Source of the DNA: Rhizobium sp. Q54
GTDB taxonomy: Bacteria; Pseudomonadota; Alphaproteobacteria; SMXS01
Direction: 5' to 3'
NCBI GenBank assembly: GCA_945907245.1
Contig: CAMDTB010000005.1
Span: 1 to 64,000 of the forward strand
Length of the DNA: 64,000 bases
Below, piece after piece: positions 49,864 to 58,063 of this stretch. How positions within the stretch are numbered: position 1 is the first letter of the stretch; every line of letters begins with the position of its first letter. Under the pieces are notes generated by a model. That model did not search any database. It was not told the origin of the DNA and worked only from the letters and a program-made list of their open reading frames with translations. The translations under genes were made by a program, and so were the position numbers.

Positions 49864-50625
49864 TTAGAGACCTCCGGTGACCGGCCAGATCTGGCCGGTG
49901 ATCCATCCCGACGCGGGTGCGCTGAGGTAGACGACCGCCGCGCCGATATCCATGGGCGTGCCGAACCGGCCCGCCGGTATCTTCGCCTTCTCCAGCAGGT
50001 CCGGCAGGCCGGATTCGTCGATGCCGAGGGCGTTCATCACCACCTCGGTGGGAATCCACGCCGGCTCGATGGCGTTGACCCGCACCCTCGGCGCCAGTTC
50101 GCGGGCGAAGGTCTCGGTCAGGCTGTTCACGGCGGCCTTGGCCGCGCCGTAATGGCCGCTTCCCGGCACCGGGCCGCGCGCCGCCCGCGACGAGATGTTG
50201 ATGACCGCGCCGCCATCCGCCATCCGCTTAACCGCCGCGACCGTGCCTGCCCAGACCGCGGTGAGGTTGGTGTCCATGCAGTGCTGCCAGGAATCGGGCG
50301 ATGCCCCGGTCAGCGGACCCATATAGGTCGAGCCGCCCGCGTTGTTCACCCATATCGAGAGCTTGCCGAAATTGTCGATCGCGGCCTGGGCCAGCGCGTC
50401 GAGCGACTGGGAATTGGTGACGTCGGTGGGCATGGCGATCGCCTTGCCGCCCTTGGCGACGATGTCCGCGGCCACCTTCTCGACGTCGTCCTTGCGCCGG
50501 GCGGCGAGCACGACCGACGCGCCCGCTTCCGACAGCGCGTGGGCGATGCCCTCGCCGATGCCGCGGCCGCCGCCGGTGACAACCGCCACCTGGCCGTCGA
50601 GCCGGTACTGATCGAGGATGCCCAT
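49864..50625 (-). CDS. SDR family oxidoreductase (tandem copy B)
   Basis: MGILDQYRLDGQVAVVTGGGRGIGEGIAHALSEAGASVV..GSGHYGAAKAAVNSLTETFARELAP. Confidence 0.93.
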   Translation of the reverse strand: MGILDQYRLDGQVAVVTGGGRGIGEGIAHALSEAGASVVLAARRKDDVEKVAADIVAKGGKAIAMPTDVTNSQSLDALAQAAIDNFGKLSIWVNNAGGSTYMGPLTGASPDSWQHCMDTNLTAVWAGTVAAVKRMADGGAVINISSRAARGPVPGSGHYGAAKAAVNSLTETFARELAPRVRVNAIEPAWIPTEVVMNALGIDESGLPDLLEKAKIPAGRFGTPMDIGAAVVYLSAPASGWITGQIWPVTGGL

Positions 50626-51389
50626 CAGTGGCCTCCGGTGACCGGAAGCATCTGCCCGGTCACCCAGCCCGACGCCGGCGAGCACAGATAGACCACGGCG
50701 GCGCCGATATCCTGCGGCTTGCCGAAGGTACCCATGGGAATGGCGAGCTGCTTGGCCAGCGCCGGCAGGCCGCTCTCGTCGGTGACGCCCAGCGCCGCCA
50801 TCATCACCTCGGTCGGGATGTAGCCCGGCATGATGGCGTTGACCCGGATGGCGGGCGCCAGCTCGCGGGCGAAGGTTTCGGTCAGGCTGTTCACGGCGGC
50901 CTTGGCCGCGCCATAGTGACCGCTGCCCGGAATCGGGCCGCGCGCCACCAGCGACGAGATGTTGACGATGGAGCCGCCCTCGGTCATCCGCTTCACCGCG
51001 GCCAGGGTCGCCGCCCATACGGCAGTGATGTTGAGGTCGATGCAGTCCTGCCAGTCTTTCGCCGACAGCTCGGTCAGCGGCCCCATGGCGCGCGAGCCGC
51101 CGGCGTTGTTCACCAGGATGGTCAGCTTGCCGAACGTGTCGACGGCGGCCTGCGCCAGCGCCTCGAGCGCCTGCGAATTGGTGACGTCGGTCGGGACGGC
51201 CAGCGCCTTGCCGCCCTTGGCGTTGATGTCGGCGGCCACCTTGTCGACTTCCGCGGCGCGCCGCGCCGCCACGACGACCGCCGCGCCTGCGTCCGACAGC
51301 GCGTGGGCGATGCCCTCGCCCAAGCCGCGTCCGCCGCCGGTGACGACGGCAACCTGCCCATCCAGCCGATACTGGTCCAGAACTCCCAT
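50625..51389 (-). CDS. SDR family oxidoreductase (tandem copy A)
   Basis: MGVLDQYRLDGQVAVVTGGGRGLGEGIAHALSDAGAAVV..GSGHYGAAKAAVNSLTETFARELAP; TGATG coupling to copy B. Confidence 0.93.
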   Translation of the reverse strand: MGVLDQYRLDGQVAVVTGGGRGLGEGIAHALSDAGAAVVVAARRAAEVDKVAADINAKGGKALAVPTDVTNSQALEALAQAAVDTFGKLTILVNNAGGSRAMGPLTELSAKDWQDCIDLNITAVWAATLAAVKRMTEGGSIVNISSLVARGPIPGSGHYGAAKAAVNSLTETFARELAPAIRVNAIMPGYIPTEVMMAALGVTDESGLPALAKQLAIPMGTFGKPQDIGAAVVYLCSPASGWVTGQMLPVTGGH

Positions 51390-51559
51390 GCAACTCTCCC
51401 CATGCTTTTCCCGTCCAGAGATTAGCACAAAGCGCCGCACGCACAGGTGAAAACGCGGCCGCAAGGGAAACCGGCGATGTGCTGCTGGTCGCCAGGGACA
51501 GCCGGCGGGCGGCCGACACCTGTCCGGCCATCGACCCCGCCGCGCGCTGACAAGGGCGG

Positions 51560-52885
51560 TTAGTCGGCGGCGGGCGCCCTGGGCTTGCGCGCCGCATCGT
51601 CCACGGCTGCGGACTTCGGCTTCTTCAGGTATTTGTCGAAGGTCGCCTTGAGGGTGCCGTCGGCCTCGATCTTGTCGAGCCAGTCGTCGACCGCCTCCAG
51701 CAGCGCGTCGTCCCGTGGCATGACATAGGCCTTCTCCGTCAGGTTGAACGCGCCCTTCATCGCGGCGCAGAGCCTGGGATTGCGCGCCGCCTGCCACTGC
51801 ACCTCGATCTTGTCGGTGACCATCACATCGGCCCGGCCAGCGGCGATCTCGTCGAAGATCCTCGTATTGTCGGGGAACACGGTCAGGTCGGCGTCGAGCA
51901 GCTTGGCGAGGGCGAAGCGTTCGTTGGTGCCGCCCGGATTGACGATGACCTTCACGCCCTTGCGGTTGATCTCGTCCACGGTGTCGTATTTCTGCTCGTC
52001 GCCGCAGCGAACGATGGGCGCCTTGCCGTCGTTCAGATAGCTGCGGGTCTGGAACGCCTCGCGCTGCCGCTCCTGGGTCTTGCTGATGCCGCCCATGCCG
52101 ATGTCGAACTTGCTGGACTTGAGATCCTGCATCAGCGTCGGCCAACTCGTCTGCACGAACACCAGTTCGACGCCCAGCCTGTCGGCCAGGCTGCGGGCCA
52201 GGTCGATGTCGATACCCGACCAGGTGTCGCCGGTCTTGACGGTAAAGGGCGCGTAGTCGCCGGTGGTGCCGACCCGGAGCTGCTTGCGCGCGACGATACG
52301 GTCGAGCAGCGAGCCCTGCGGCGCGTAGGCCACCTTTCCCGCCGACCGGGCGATCTCGGAGAGTGCTTCCGGCGCCAGACCGCGCTGTTTCGCGGCGGTA
52401 TTCAGGATCGAGAGAAGGTGGTCGCGCTGGTCCGGCACGTCGAGCAGCGGGCGCACCAGCACCAGCTGGCTCAGGATCGCGTCACCGGCCCGGGCGATGG
52501 ACGGGCGCAGCACGGTGTTGAGGTCCAGGTCGGGCTGGGTGGCTGGAAGGCCCTTGGCTTTCCATACCGCGAACCAGCGGCGCTGGACCGCTTTCGACGC
52601 GTCCATCTGGGCGGCGAGGAACGGGCGCGCCGAGGGAAAGTCAAGCCCCGAGGCCTCGGCCTGGGAGGCGGCGGCGTCGAGCACCCGGGCTTCCTGCTCG
52701 ATATCCTCGATCGGCCGGTTGTTGCGCCACTTCCACGCGGCCACGTGCTCGCCGAGATCGAGCCGGTAGAGGATCAGGTCGGCGAAGCGTTGGATTTCGG
52801 GCGCGGGCGGCTCGTCGGCATGGGCCGGCCGCAGTCCTGTCACCAGGACCAGCGCGACCAAGACGATGCTGAACATCGACCTCAT
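51560..52885 (-). CDS. Exported bifunctional chorismate mutase (*AroQ, gamma subclass) / cyclohexadienyl dehydratase (PheC-type) fusion
   Basis: Signal peptide MRSMFSIVLVALVLVTGLRPAHA; ADLILYRLDLGEHVAAWKWRNNRPIEDIEQEARVLDAAA..FLAAQMDASKAVQRRWFAVW; then LRVGTTGDYAPFTVKTGDTWSGIDIDLARSLADRLGVELVFVQTSWPTLMQDL..VNPGGTNERFA. Confidence 0.85.
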   Translation of the reverse strand: MRSMFSIVLVALVLVTGLRPAHADEPPAPEIQRFADLILYRLDLGEHVAAWKWRNNRPIEDIEQEARVLDAAASQAEASGLDFPSARPFLAAQMDASKAVQRRWFAVWKAKGLPATQPDLDLNTVLRPSIARAGDAILSQLVLVRPLLDVPDQRDHLLSILNTAAKQRGLAPEALSEIARSAGKVAYAPQGSLLDRIVARKQLRVGTTGDYAPFTVKTGDTWSGIDIDLARSLADRLGVELVFVQTSWPTLMQDLKSSKFDIGMGGISKTQERQREAFQTRSYLNDGKAPIVRCGDEQKYDTVDEINRKGVKVIVNPGGTNERFALAKLLDADLTVFPDNTRIFDEIAAGRADVMVTDKIEVQWQAARNPRLCAAMKGAFNLTEKAYVMPRDDALLEAVDDWLDKIEADGTLKATFDKYLKKPKSAAVDDAARKPRAPAAD

Positions 52886-52981
52886 GATTTTCCCAAGCCT
52901 AAGTTGCCGGTATCTGCGTTGCCGGTATCCGTGATCATATATGTGCACGCCACGCGAATGCCACAATGTCCAAATGAGCCT

Positions 52982-53443
52982 TCAACGCGCAGGCAGGTGC
53001 GCTTCGAGTGCGGCCCTGAACGGCTCGGACAGCCGCTCGCCCTTGCGGCTCTCGCGGCCGATATGGACCATGGTCAGCAACGCGGCGGCGACGCAGACGT
53101 CTCCGCTGAAGATGCCCTGGCCCATGGCGAACGAGCTGTTGCCGATCCGCTCGACCCGCGTACCGACGGCAAGCTCGCCGGTCTCGCGGATTTCCTTCAG
53201 GTATCGGATGGTCTGCTCCGCGACGACGAAGCCGCCGATCGCATCGTCCGGCAGCTGCCGGCGGATGGTGAAGTTGAGCAGCCGGTAGCGACCTTCCTCC
53301 AGATAGGCGGCGACCACGCTGTTGTTGACGTGCGCCTGCAGGTCCAGGTCGCGGATGCGAACCAGGATGGGGTTGAACACCGTGTAACTGTCCCGGCGGG
53401 CCAGCGCGTCCCAATCCATGCTGCTCGTGACTGTGCTGTTCAT
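52982..53443 (-). CDS. Acyl-CoA thioesterase (hot-dog fold)
   Basis: FNPILVRIRDLDLQAHVNNSVVAAYLEEGRYRLL. Confidence 0.85.
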   Translation of the reverse strand: MNSTVTSSMDWDALARRDSYTVFNPILVRIRDLDLQAHVNNSVVAAYLEEGRYRLLNFTIRRQLPDDAIGGFVVAEQTIRYLKEIRETGELAVGTRVERIGNSSFAMGQGIFSGDVCVAAALLTMVHIGRESRKGERLSEPFRAALEAHLPAR

Positions 53444-53450
53444 GCCCGGC

Positions 53451-54245
53451 TCAGTAGATCGTGTAGCCGCCGTCGATCACCAGGGTGTCGCCGGTATGGA
53501 AGCGCGACGCCGCGCTGGCCAGATAGACGGCGATGGCCGAGAAGTCCTCGCCATCGGCCCAGCCGCCCATCGGCACGCGGCTGATGACGTTTTCGTTGAA
53601 CTTGTCCCAGGCCTGCGCGCCTGCGGTCATCTCCGAGCGCACCCAGCCCGGGCAGATGCTGTTGACGGCGATCTTGTAGCGCGCCAGTTCCACGGCCATG
53701 GCGCGGCACATGGTGACGACCGCGCCCTTGGTCGCGGCGTAGTGCTCGTTGCGGGCCGCGCCGTGGACGGCGGCGGTCGAGGCGATGCCCACGAGGGAGC
53801 CGCCTGCGTCCCCGTCCTTGGCGCGCTCGACCATATGGCGGGCCGCCTCGCGCAGGGTGAACAGCACGCCGTGCAGGTTGACGCCCTCCATCTTCCTGAA
53901 GTCCTCGATGGAGATGTCGAACAGGTCCTTGCGGCGGATCGAGATGCCGGCATTGGCAATGGCCTGGTCCAGCCGCCCGAACTCCTTGAGGATATCGGCC
54001 ACGCCGGCCTTTACCGCATCCTCGTCGGATACGTCGATCCTCGCCGAGCGCACCGCGCCGCCGTGCTGCTTCAGGCGCTCGACGGCCTTCGCGTTCTTTT
54101 CCTCGTTGGTGCCCCAGATCACCACGGAGGCGCCGTGCATGGCGAGGCCCTCGGCCATGCCGATGCCGATGCCGCCATTGCCGCCGGTGACCAGCGCCAC
54201 CCTGCCCTTCAGATCGAACAGATTCTTCAACGATGCCTCCCGCAC
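53451..54245 (-). CDS. SDR family oxidoreductase
   Basis: LKGRVALVTGGNGGIGIGMAEGLA, ANAGISIRRKDLF, HYAATKGAVVTMCRAMA, HTGDTLVIDGGYTIY. Confidence 0.93.
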   Translation of the reverse strand: MREASLKNLFDLKGRVALVTGGNGGIGIGMAEGLAMHGASVVIWGTNEEKNAKAVERLKQHGGAVRSARIDVSDEDAVKAGVADILKEFGRLDQAIANAGISIRRKDLFDISIEDFRKMEGVNLHGVLFTLREAARHMVERAKDGDAGGSLVGIASTAAVHGAARNEHYAATKGAVVTMCRAMAVELARYKIAVNSICPGWVRSEMTAGAQAWDKFNENVISRVPMGGWADGEDFSAIAVYLASAASRFHTGDTLVIDGGYTIY

Positions 54246-54348
54246 TGAGCTTCGGGCGCGAAGCTAGACTGGATCGGGGGCGCGGAAAAGCCCCGATGGC
54301 TTCAGGCGTGGCTCGCGGGCGGCGCGGCATTCAGCGCCAGTCGGAACG

Positions 54349-54564
54349 TCAGATGTCACGCAGCCGTCTGGTGATCGTCTTGACGACAGCCGCGCGTGGC
54401 AGGAATGCCCGAAAGCGATAGTCACTTCCCTGGCCTTCGAGCACTTCGGCCTCTGGCCAGAGCCGTTCGATATCTCCGGGCAATCGGCCCCTGACCAGCA
54501 ACCGCGTTCGATCTTTGCGATCAGCGACGATGGATACGAAAGCGTCGTTCAGAAAAATCCACAT
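54349..54564 (-). CDS. Small hypothetical protein (71 aa)
   Basis: MWIFLNDAFVSIVADRKDRTRLLVRGRLPGDIERLWPEAEVLEGQGSDYRFRAFLPRAAVVKTITRRLRDI; AGGAG 10 nt before ATG. Confidence 0.7.
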   Translation of the reverse strand: MWIFLNDAFVSIVADRKDRTRLLVRGRLPGDIERLWPEAEVLEGQGSDYRFRAFLPRAAVVKTITRRLRDI

Positions 54565-54576
54565 GGCTTGCTCACT

Positions 54577-54617
54577 CCTGATCCCCTTACTTCACTACGT
54601 TTAGTAAGGGGATCAGG
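54577..54617 (-). promoter_or_regulatory. Hairpin overlapping the Shine-Dalgarno of the 71-aa ORF
   Basis: cctgatccccttac / gtaaggggatcagg 14-bp perfect arms (15 with the next T-A pair); minus strand gtaaggggatcAGGAGtgagcaagccATG. Confidence 0.55.
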
Positions 54618-55022
54618 TGTGGGCCGAGTCGCTTCTCGCCATGTGGCCTTAGTCTCACGGCGCTCGGCGTGAGAGCGCACCAGAGTTCTGTTCAATGACG
54701 CGGTGGTTGCCGATCACCGTAGCGCTGCGCCGGCGGCTCGGCAGCGCGAAAAGGGGGGTGGGTGGGGACGCGCAGCCGGTGCGAAACCACGCAGTACGCG
54801 CGTAAACGCGCCAATTAAAGAATCTCTGTGCGTTTATGCACACAAAGCCATGCCGCCAATATGCCGTTCGCCTCGAACTCAACGAACGCGAGTGGCCTAT
54901 CCACATGCGGAGCCTGACAGTACGATGCGAATCTGCAACTAAACGCAACAGCGTCTTTACAGGAAAATTACAGGATGCGGGGGATTTTTGGGCGGCTGGG
55001 ATCTCCAACCCATTGATATCGC

Positions 55023-55098
55023 TGGCGCTCCCTAGGGGACTCGAACCCCTGTTTTCGCCGTGAGAGGGCGACGTCCTGGGCCACTAGACGAAGGGAGC
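55023..55098 (-). tRNA. tRNA-Glu (anticodon CTC), CCA encoded
   Basis: Minus strand GCTCCCTTCGTCTAGTGGCCCAGGACGTCGCCCTCTCACGGCGAAAACAGGGGTTCGAGTCCCCTAGGGAGCGCCA; acceptor, anticodon and T arms all pair. Confidence 0.96.
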
Positions 55099-55183
55099 AT
55101 AGGCCGCGAACAGGCGCACTAGATAGGCGGGATGGCCCCAGGCGATCAAGGGAAAAGTGGCCGATCAAGGGAAAAGTGCGGGC

Positions 55184-55606
55184 TCAGGCCAGCATGACGA
55201 TGGCCACCGGATCGAACCGGCCGGCGGCCTCGTCGAGGCGGAAGGCCGCCAAGTCGCCGACTAAGCCTTCCGTTACCCCGGCGATCAGCCAGATCATGTC
55301 CGGCTCCCACGCCTGGGCGCGGTCACGCTCGGAGGGTGCGGCGGGCGCGTCCGGGTGGGAATGGTAGTGGCCGACGATGTCGCGGCCGGTGCCGCGCAAC
55401 CTCTTCTGCAGCGTCAGGCGCAGGCGAAGGTCGATCTCGAAGCTGTCGCGGGGGCTGGCCGACAGGTTGACGCTTTCGGCGATCTCGTCGATCACCAGCC
55501 TGTCGCCTTCCCGGTGGCCGATCAGCAGGCCGCAGCATTCCTCGGGATAGGCGGCGCGGGCCGCCTCGCGGATGCGCCCCGCCATCTCGGGCGGCAGCCG
55601 GATCAC
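55184..55606 (-). CDS. M67 (JAB/MPN) family metallopeptidase
   Basis: YPEECCGLLIG and complete JAMM motif HYHSHPDAPAAPSERD. Confidence 0.9.
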   Translation of the reverse strand: MIRLPPEMAGRIREAARAAYPEECCGLLIGHREGDRLVIDEIAESVNLSASPRDSFEIDLRLRLTLQKRLRGTGRDIVGHYHSHPDAPAAPSERDRAQAWEPDMIWLIAGVTEGLVGDLAAFRLDEAAGRFDPVAIVMLA

Positions 55607-55974
55607 GGTGCGCCAGGTGCAACACCAGGCACGAAACGCAGCGTGCCCAGGATCTTGCCGGTCTTGCGGTCGACCAGCATGACGGCGCGGCCTTCGGGCG
55701 TCTCGAGCAGCACCTGGAGTTCCCTGCCGCCGCCCGTCACCGCGATGACGCTGGCGCCATGCGGGATCGGTATGTCCAATTCGCCAAGCGCCTTGCCCGG
55801 CGAAGCGGCGCGAGGCTCATCGATCTGCTGTTCGGCGGCCCTCTTCTTGTCCAGCTTGGCGGCCTGCATGGCCATGCCGGCGACGATCACGCCCAGGCAG
55901 ATCACGATCAGGATGCCCAGCCCGATCACGATGATCTTGAGCACGCGCTGCTTTTGGTCCACTTGTTCGCTCAT
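55603..55974 (-). CDS. DUF6476-like single-TM protein
   Basis: MSEQVDQKQRVLKIIVIGLGILIVICLGVIVAGMAMQ then soluble domain; 4-bp overlap with the JAB gene. Confidence 0.7.
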   Translation of the reverse strand: MSEQVDQKQRVLKIIVIGLGILIVICLGVIVAGMAMQAAKLDKKRAAEQQIDEPRAASPGKALGELDIPIPHGASVIAVTGGGRELQVLLETPEGRAVMLVDRKTGKILGTLRFVPGVAPGAP

Positions 55975-56965
55975 GTCCCAGCTTTCCGATCAGACGGTCG
56001 AGACGATCATCGGCGATGCCGCGGCGGGCGACCGGCTCGACAAGGCGCTCGCCGCCGCCCTGCCCGACATGTCCCGCGCGCGAATCCAGCAGTTGCTCGC
56101 CGCGGGCCAGGTCGCGCGCATGGACGGCCCGGTGGCGCGGACCATAGACAACGCCTCCGCCAAGGTCAAACCGGGGGAGCGCTACGTGCTCACCATCCCA
56201 CCCGCCGTCGAGGCCGCGCCGAAGGGCGAGGACATTCCGCTGACGGTGGTGTTCGAGGACGCCCACCTGATCGTCATCGACAAGCCGGCGGGTCTGGTGG
56301 TGCATCCCGCCGTCGGCCACGCGGGCGGCACCCTGGTCAATGCCCTGATCGCCCATTGCGGCGACAGCCTCTCGGGCATCGGCGGCGTCAAGCGCCCGGG
56401 AATCGTCCACCGCCTCGACAAGGACACCTCGGGGCTGATGGTGGCGGCCAAGACCGACGCCGCGCACAACGGCCTGGCTGCCCAGTTCCACGAACACAGC
56501 ATCGAGCGGGCCTACAAGGCGATCTGCTGGGGCGCGCCGCGACCGCGCGAGGGCACCATCGACACCCAGATCGGCCGCAGCACCAGCAACCGGCAGAAGC
56601 GGGCGGTGCTGAAGTCCGGCGGCAAGCACGCCGTGACCCATTATGCGGTCGAGGCGGTCTTTGGCGACAGGCTGGCGCCTGTCGCCAGCATGATCGAATG
56701 CCGGCTGGAAACGGGCCGGACCCACCAGATCAGGGTGCACATGGCCCATATCGGGCACACCGTGATCGGCGACCCGATGTACGGCGCCGGGCGCCGGGCG
56801 AAGGGCCTGAAGCCGGACGCGCAGGCGTTCCTCAAGACCTTCAACCGCCAGGCGCTGCACGCGGGCGTGCTGGGGTTCGAGCATCCCGTCACCGGCACGC
56901 TCTTGAACTTCGAAAGCGAGCTCCCAAGTGACATCGAAGCGCTGGAGCGGGTGTTGTCCGCCTGA
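55973..56965 (+). CDS. RluA/RluD-family 23S rRNA pseudouridine synthase
   Basis: S4 domain then VIDKPAGLVVHPAVGHAGGTLVNAL, GIVHRLDKDTSGLMVAAK, RLETGRTHQIRVHMAHIGH. Confidence 0.95.
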   Translation: MSQLSDQTVETIIGDAAAGDRLDKALAAALPDMSRARIQQLLAAGQVARMDGPVARTIDNASAKVKPGERYVLTIPPAVEAAPKGEDIPLTVVFEDAHLIVIDKPAGLVVHPAVGHAGGTLVNALIAHCGDSLSGIGGVKRPGIVHRLDKDTSGLMVAAKTDAAHNGLAAQFHEHSIERAYKAICWGAPRPREGTIDTQIGRSTSNRQKRAVLKSGGKHAVTHYAVEAVFGDRLAPVASMIECRLETGRTHQIRVHMAHIGHTVIGDPMYGAGRRAKGLKPDAQAFLKTFNRQALHAGVLGFEHPVTGTLLNFESELPSDIEALERVLSA

Positions 56966-57053
56966 TGCCGGCGCTTGCGATGGATCAAATCGGTTCGTCG
57001 GGGGGTTTAGGGGTGGAGTTGGCGTTTCCCGCGCCGTCCCCTAGAATAGTAAG

Positions 57054-57980
57054 ATGAACGAGAGATCCGATATGTCGACCGCACAACTCCCGGCCGTGCT
57101 GAGCCCGGACGGCAGCCTGTCACGCTACCTGCAGGAAATCCGCAAGTTCCCCATGCTGACGCAGGAGGACGAGTACATGCTCGCCCGCGCCTGGAAGGAG
57201 CATGGCGACACCGAGGCCGCCCACAAGCTGGTGACCAGCCATCTGCGCCTGGTGGCCAAGATCGCCATGGGCTACCGCGGCTATGGCCTGCCGCTGGGCG
57301 AGCTGATCTCGGAAGGCAATGTCGGCATGATGCAGGCGGTGAAGCGTTTCGATCCCGAAAAGGGCTTCCGCCTCGCTACCTATGCCATGTGGTGGATCCG
57401 CGCCTCGATCCAGGAATATGTGCTGCGCTCGTGGTCGCTGGTGAAGATGGGCACCACGGCGGCGCAGAAGAAGCTGTTCTTCAACCTGCGGCGCATCAAG
57501 GGCCAGATCGAGGCCATCGAGGAAGGCGACCTGAAGCCCGAGAACGTGGCCGAGATCGCCCGCCGGCTGGGCGTCAGCGAGGACGAGGTCGTCTCCATGA
57601 ACCGGCGCCTGACCGCGCCGGACAGCTCGCTCAACGCGCCACTGCGCGACGAATCCGACAGCGAGTGGCAGGACATGCTGGTCGACGAGGACATGGACCA
57701 GGAAGAGCGCCTGGTGGAGCGCGACGAACTGTCGCTGCGCCAGCAGCTCCTCGGCGACGCCATGTCGGTGCTGAACGACCGCGAGAAGCACATCCTCACC
57801 GAGCGCCGCCTGAAGGAAGAGCCGGCGACGCTGGAGGATCTGAGCCAGGAGTACAAGATTTCACGCGAGCGGGTCCGCCAGATCGAGGTCCGCGCCTTCG
57901 AGAAGCTGCAGAAGGCGATGAAGAACGCCATGAAGGACCGCCAGATCGCCGCCGGCGAGCAGCGGTCGCTGGGCGCCTGA
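57054..57980 (+). CDS. rpoH: RNA polymerase heat-shock sigma factor (sigma-32 type)
   Basis: LVTSHLRLVAKIAMGYRGYGLPLGELISEGNVGMMQAVKRFDPEKGFRLATYAMWWIRASIQEYVLRSWSLVKMGTTAAQKKLFFNLRR. Confidence 0.96.
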   Translation: MNERSDMSTAQLPAVLSPDGSLSRYLQEIRKFPMLTQEDEYMLARAWKEHGDTEAAHKLVTSHLRLVAKIAMGYRGYGLPLGELISEGNVGMMQAVKRFDPEKGFRLATYAMWWIRASIQEYVLRSWSLVKMGTTAAQKKLFFNLRRIKGQIEAIEEGDLKPENVAEIARRLGVSEDEVVSMNRRLTAPDSSLNAPLRDESDSEWQDMLVDEDMDQEERLVERDELSLRQQLLGDAMSVLNDREKHILTERRLKEEPATLEDLSQEYKISRERVRQIEVRAFEKLQKAMKNAMKDRQIAAGEQRSLGA

Positions 57981-58063
57981 TCTGGCGTGCGCCAACCGCC
58001 CGGTTGACGAGCGCGCGATGCTTCGGTCTGATCCCCGCATAACGTCAATCATGTTATGCGGCG

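Noticed and set aside
51560-52885. Initial reading as an ordinary amino-acid ABC transporter substrate-binding protein
   Set aside because: No permease or ATPase adjacent, and the N-domain and PheC signature residues fit the enzyme fusion better
54836-55063. 75-aa plus-strand ORF ending ..LPRGLEPLFSP
   Set aside because: Its C-terminus is translation across the tRNA-Glu gene, a common spurious annotation
56966-57053. rpoH RNA thermometer in the leader
   Set aside because: No convincing stem covering the start region by eye; would need folding analysis
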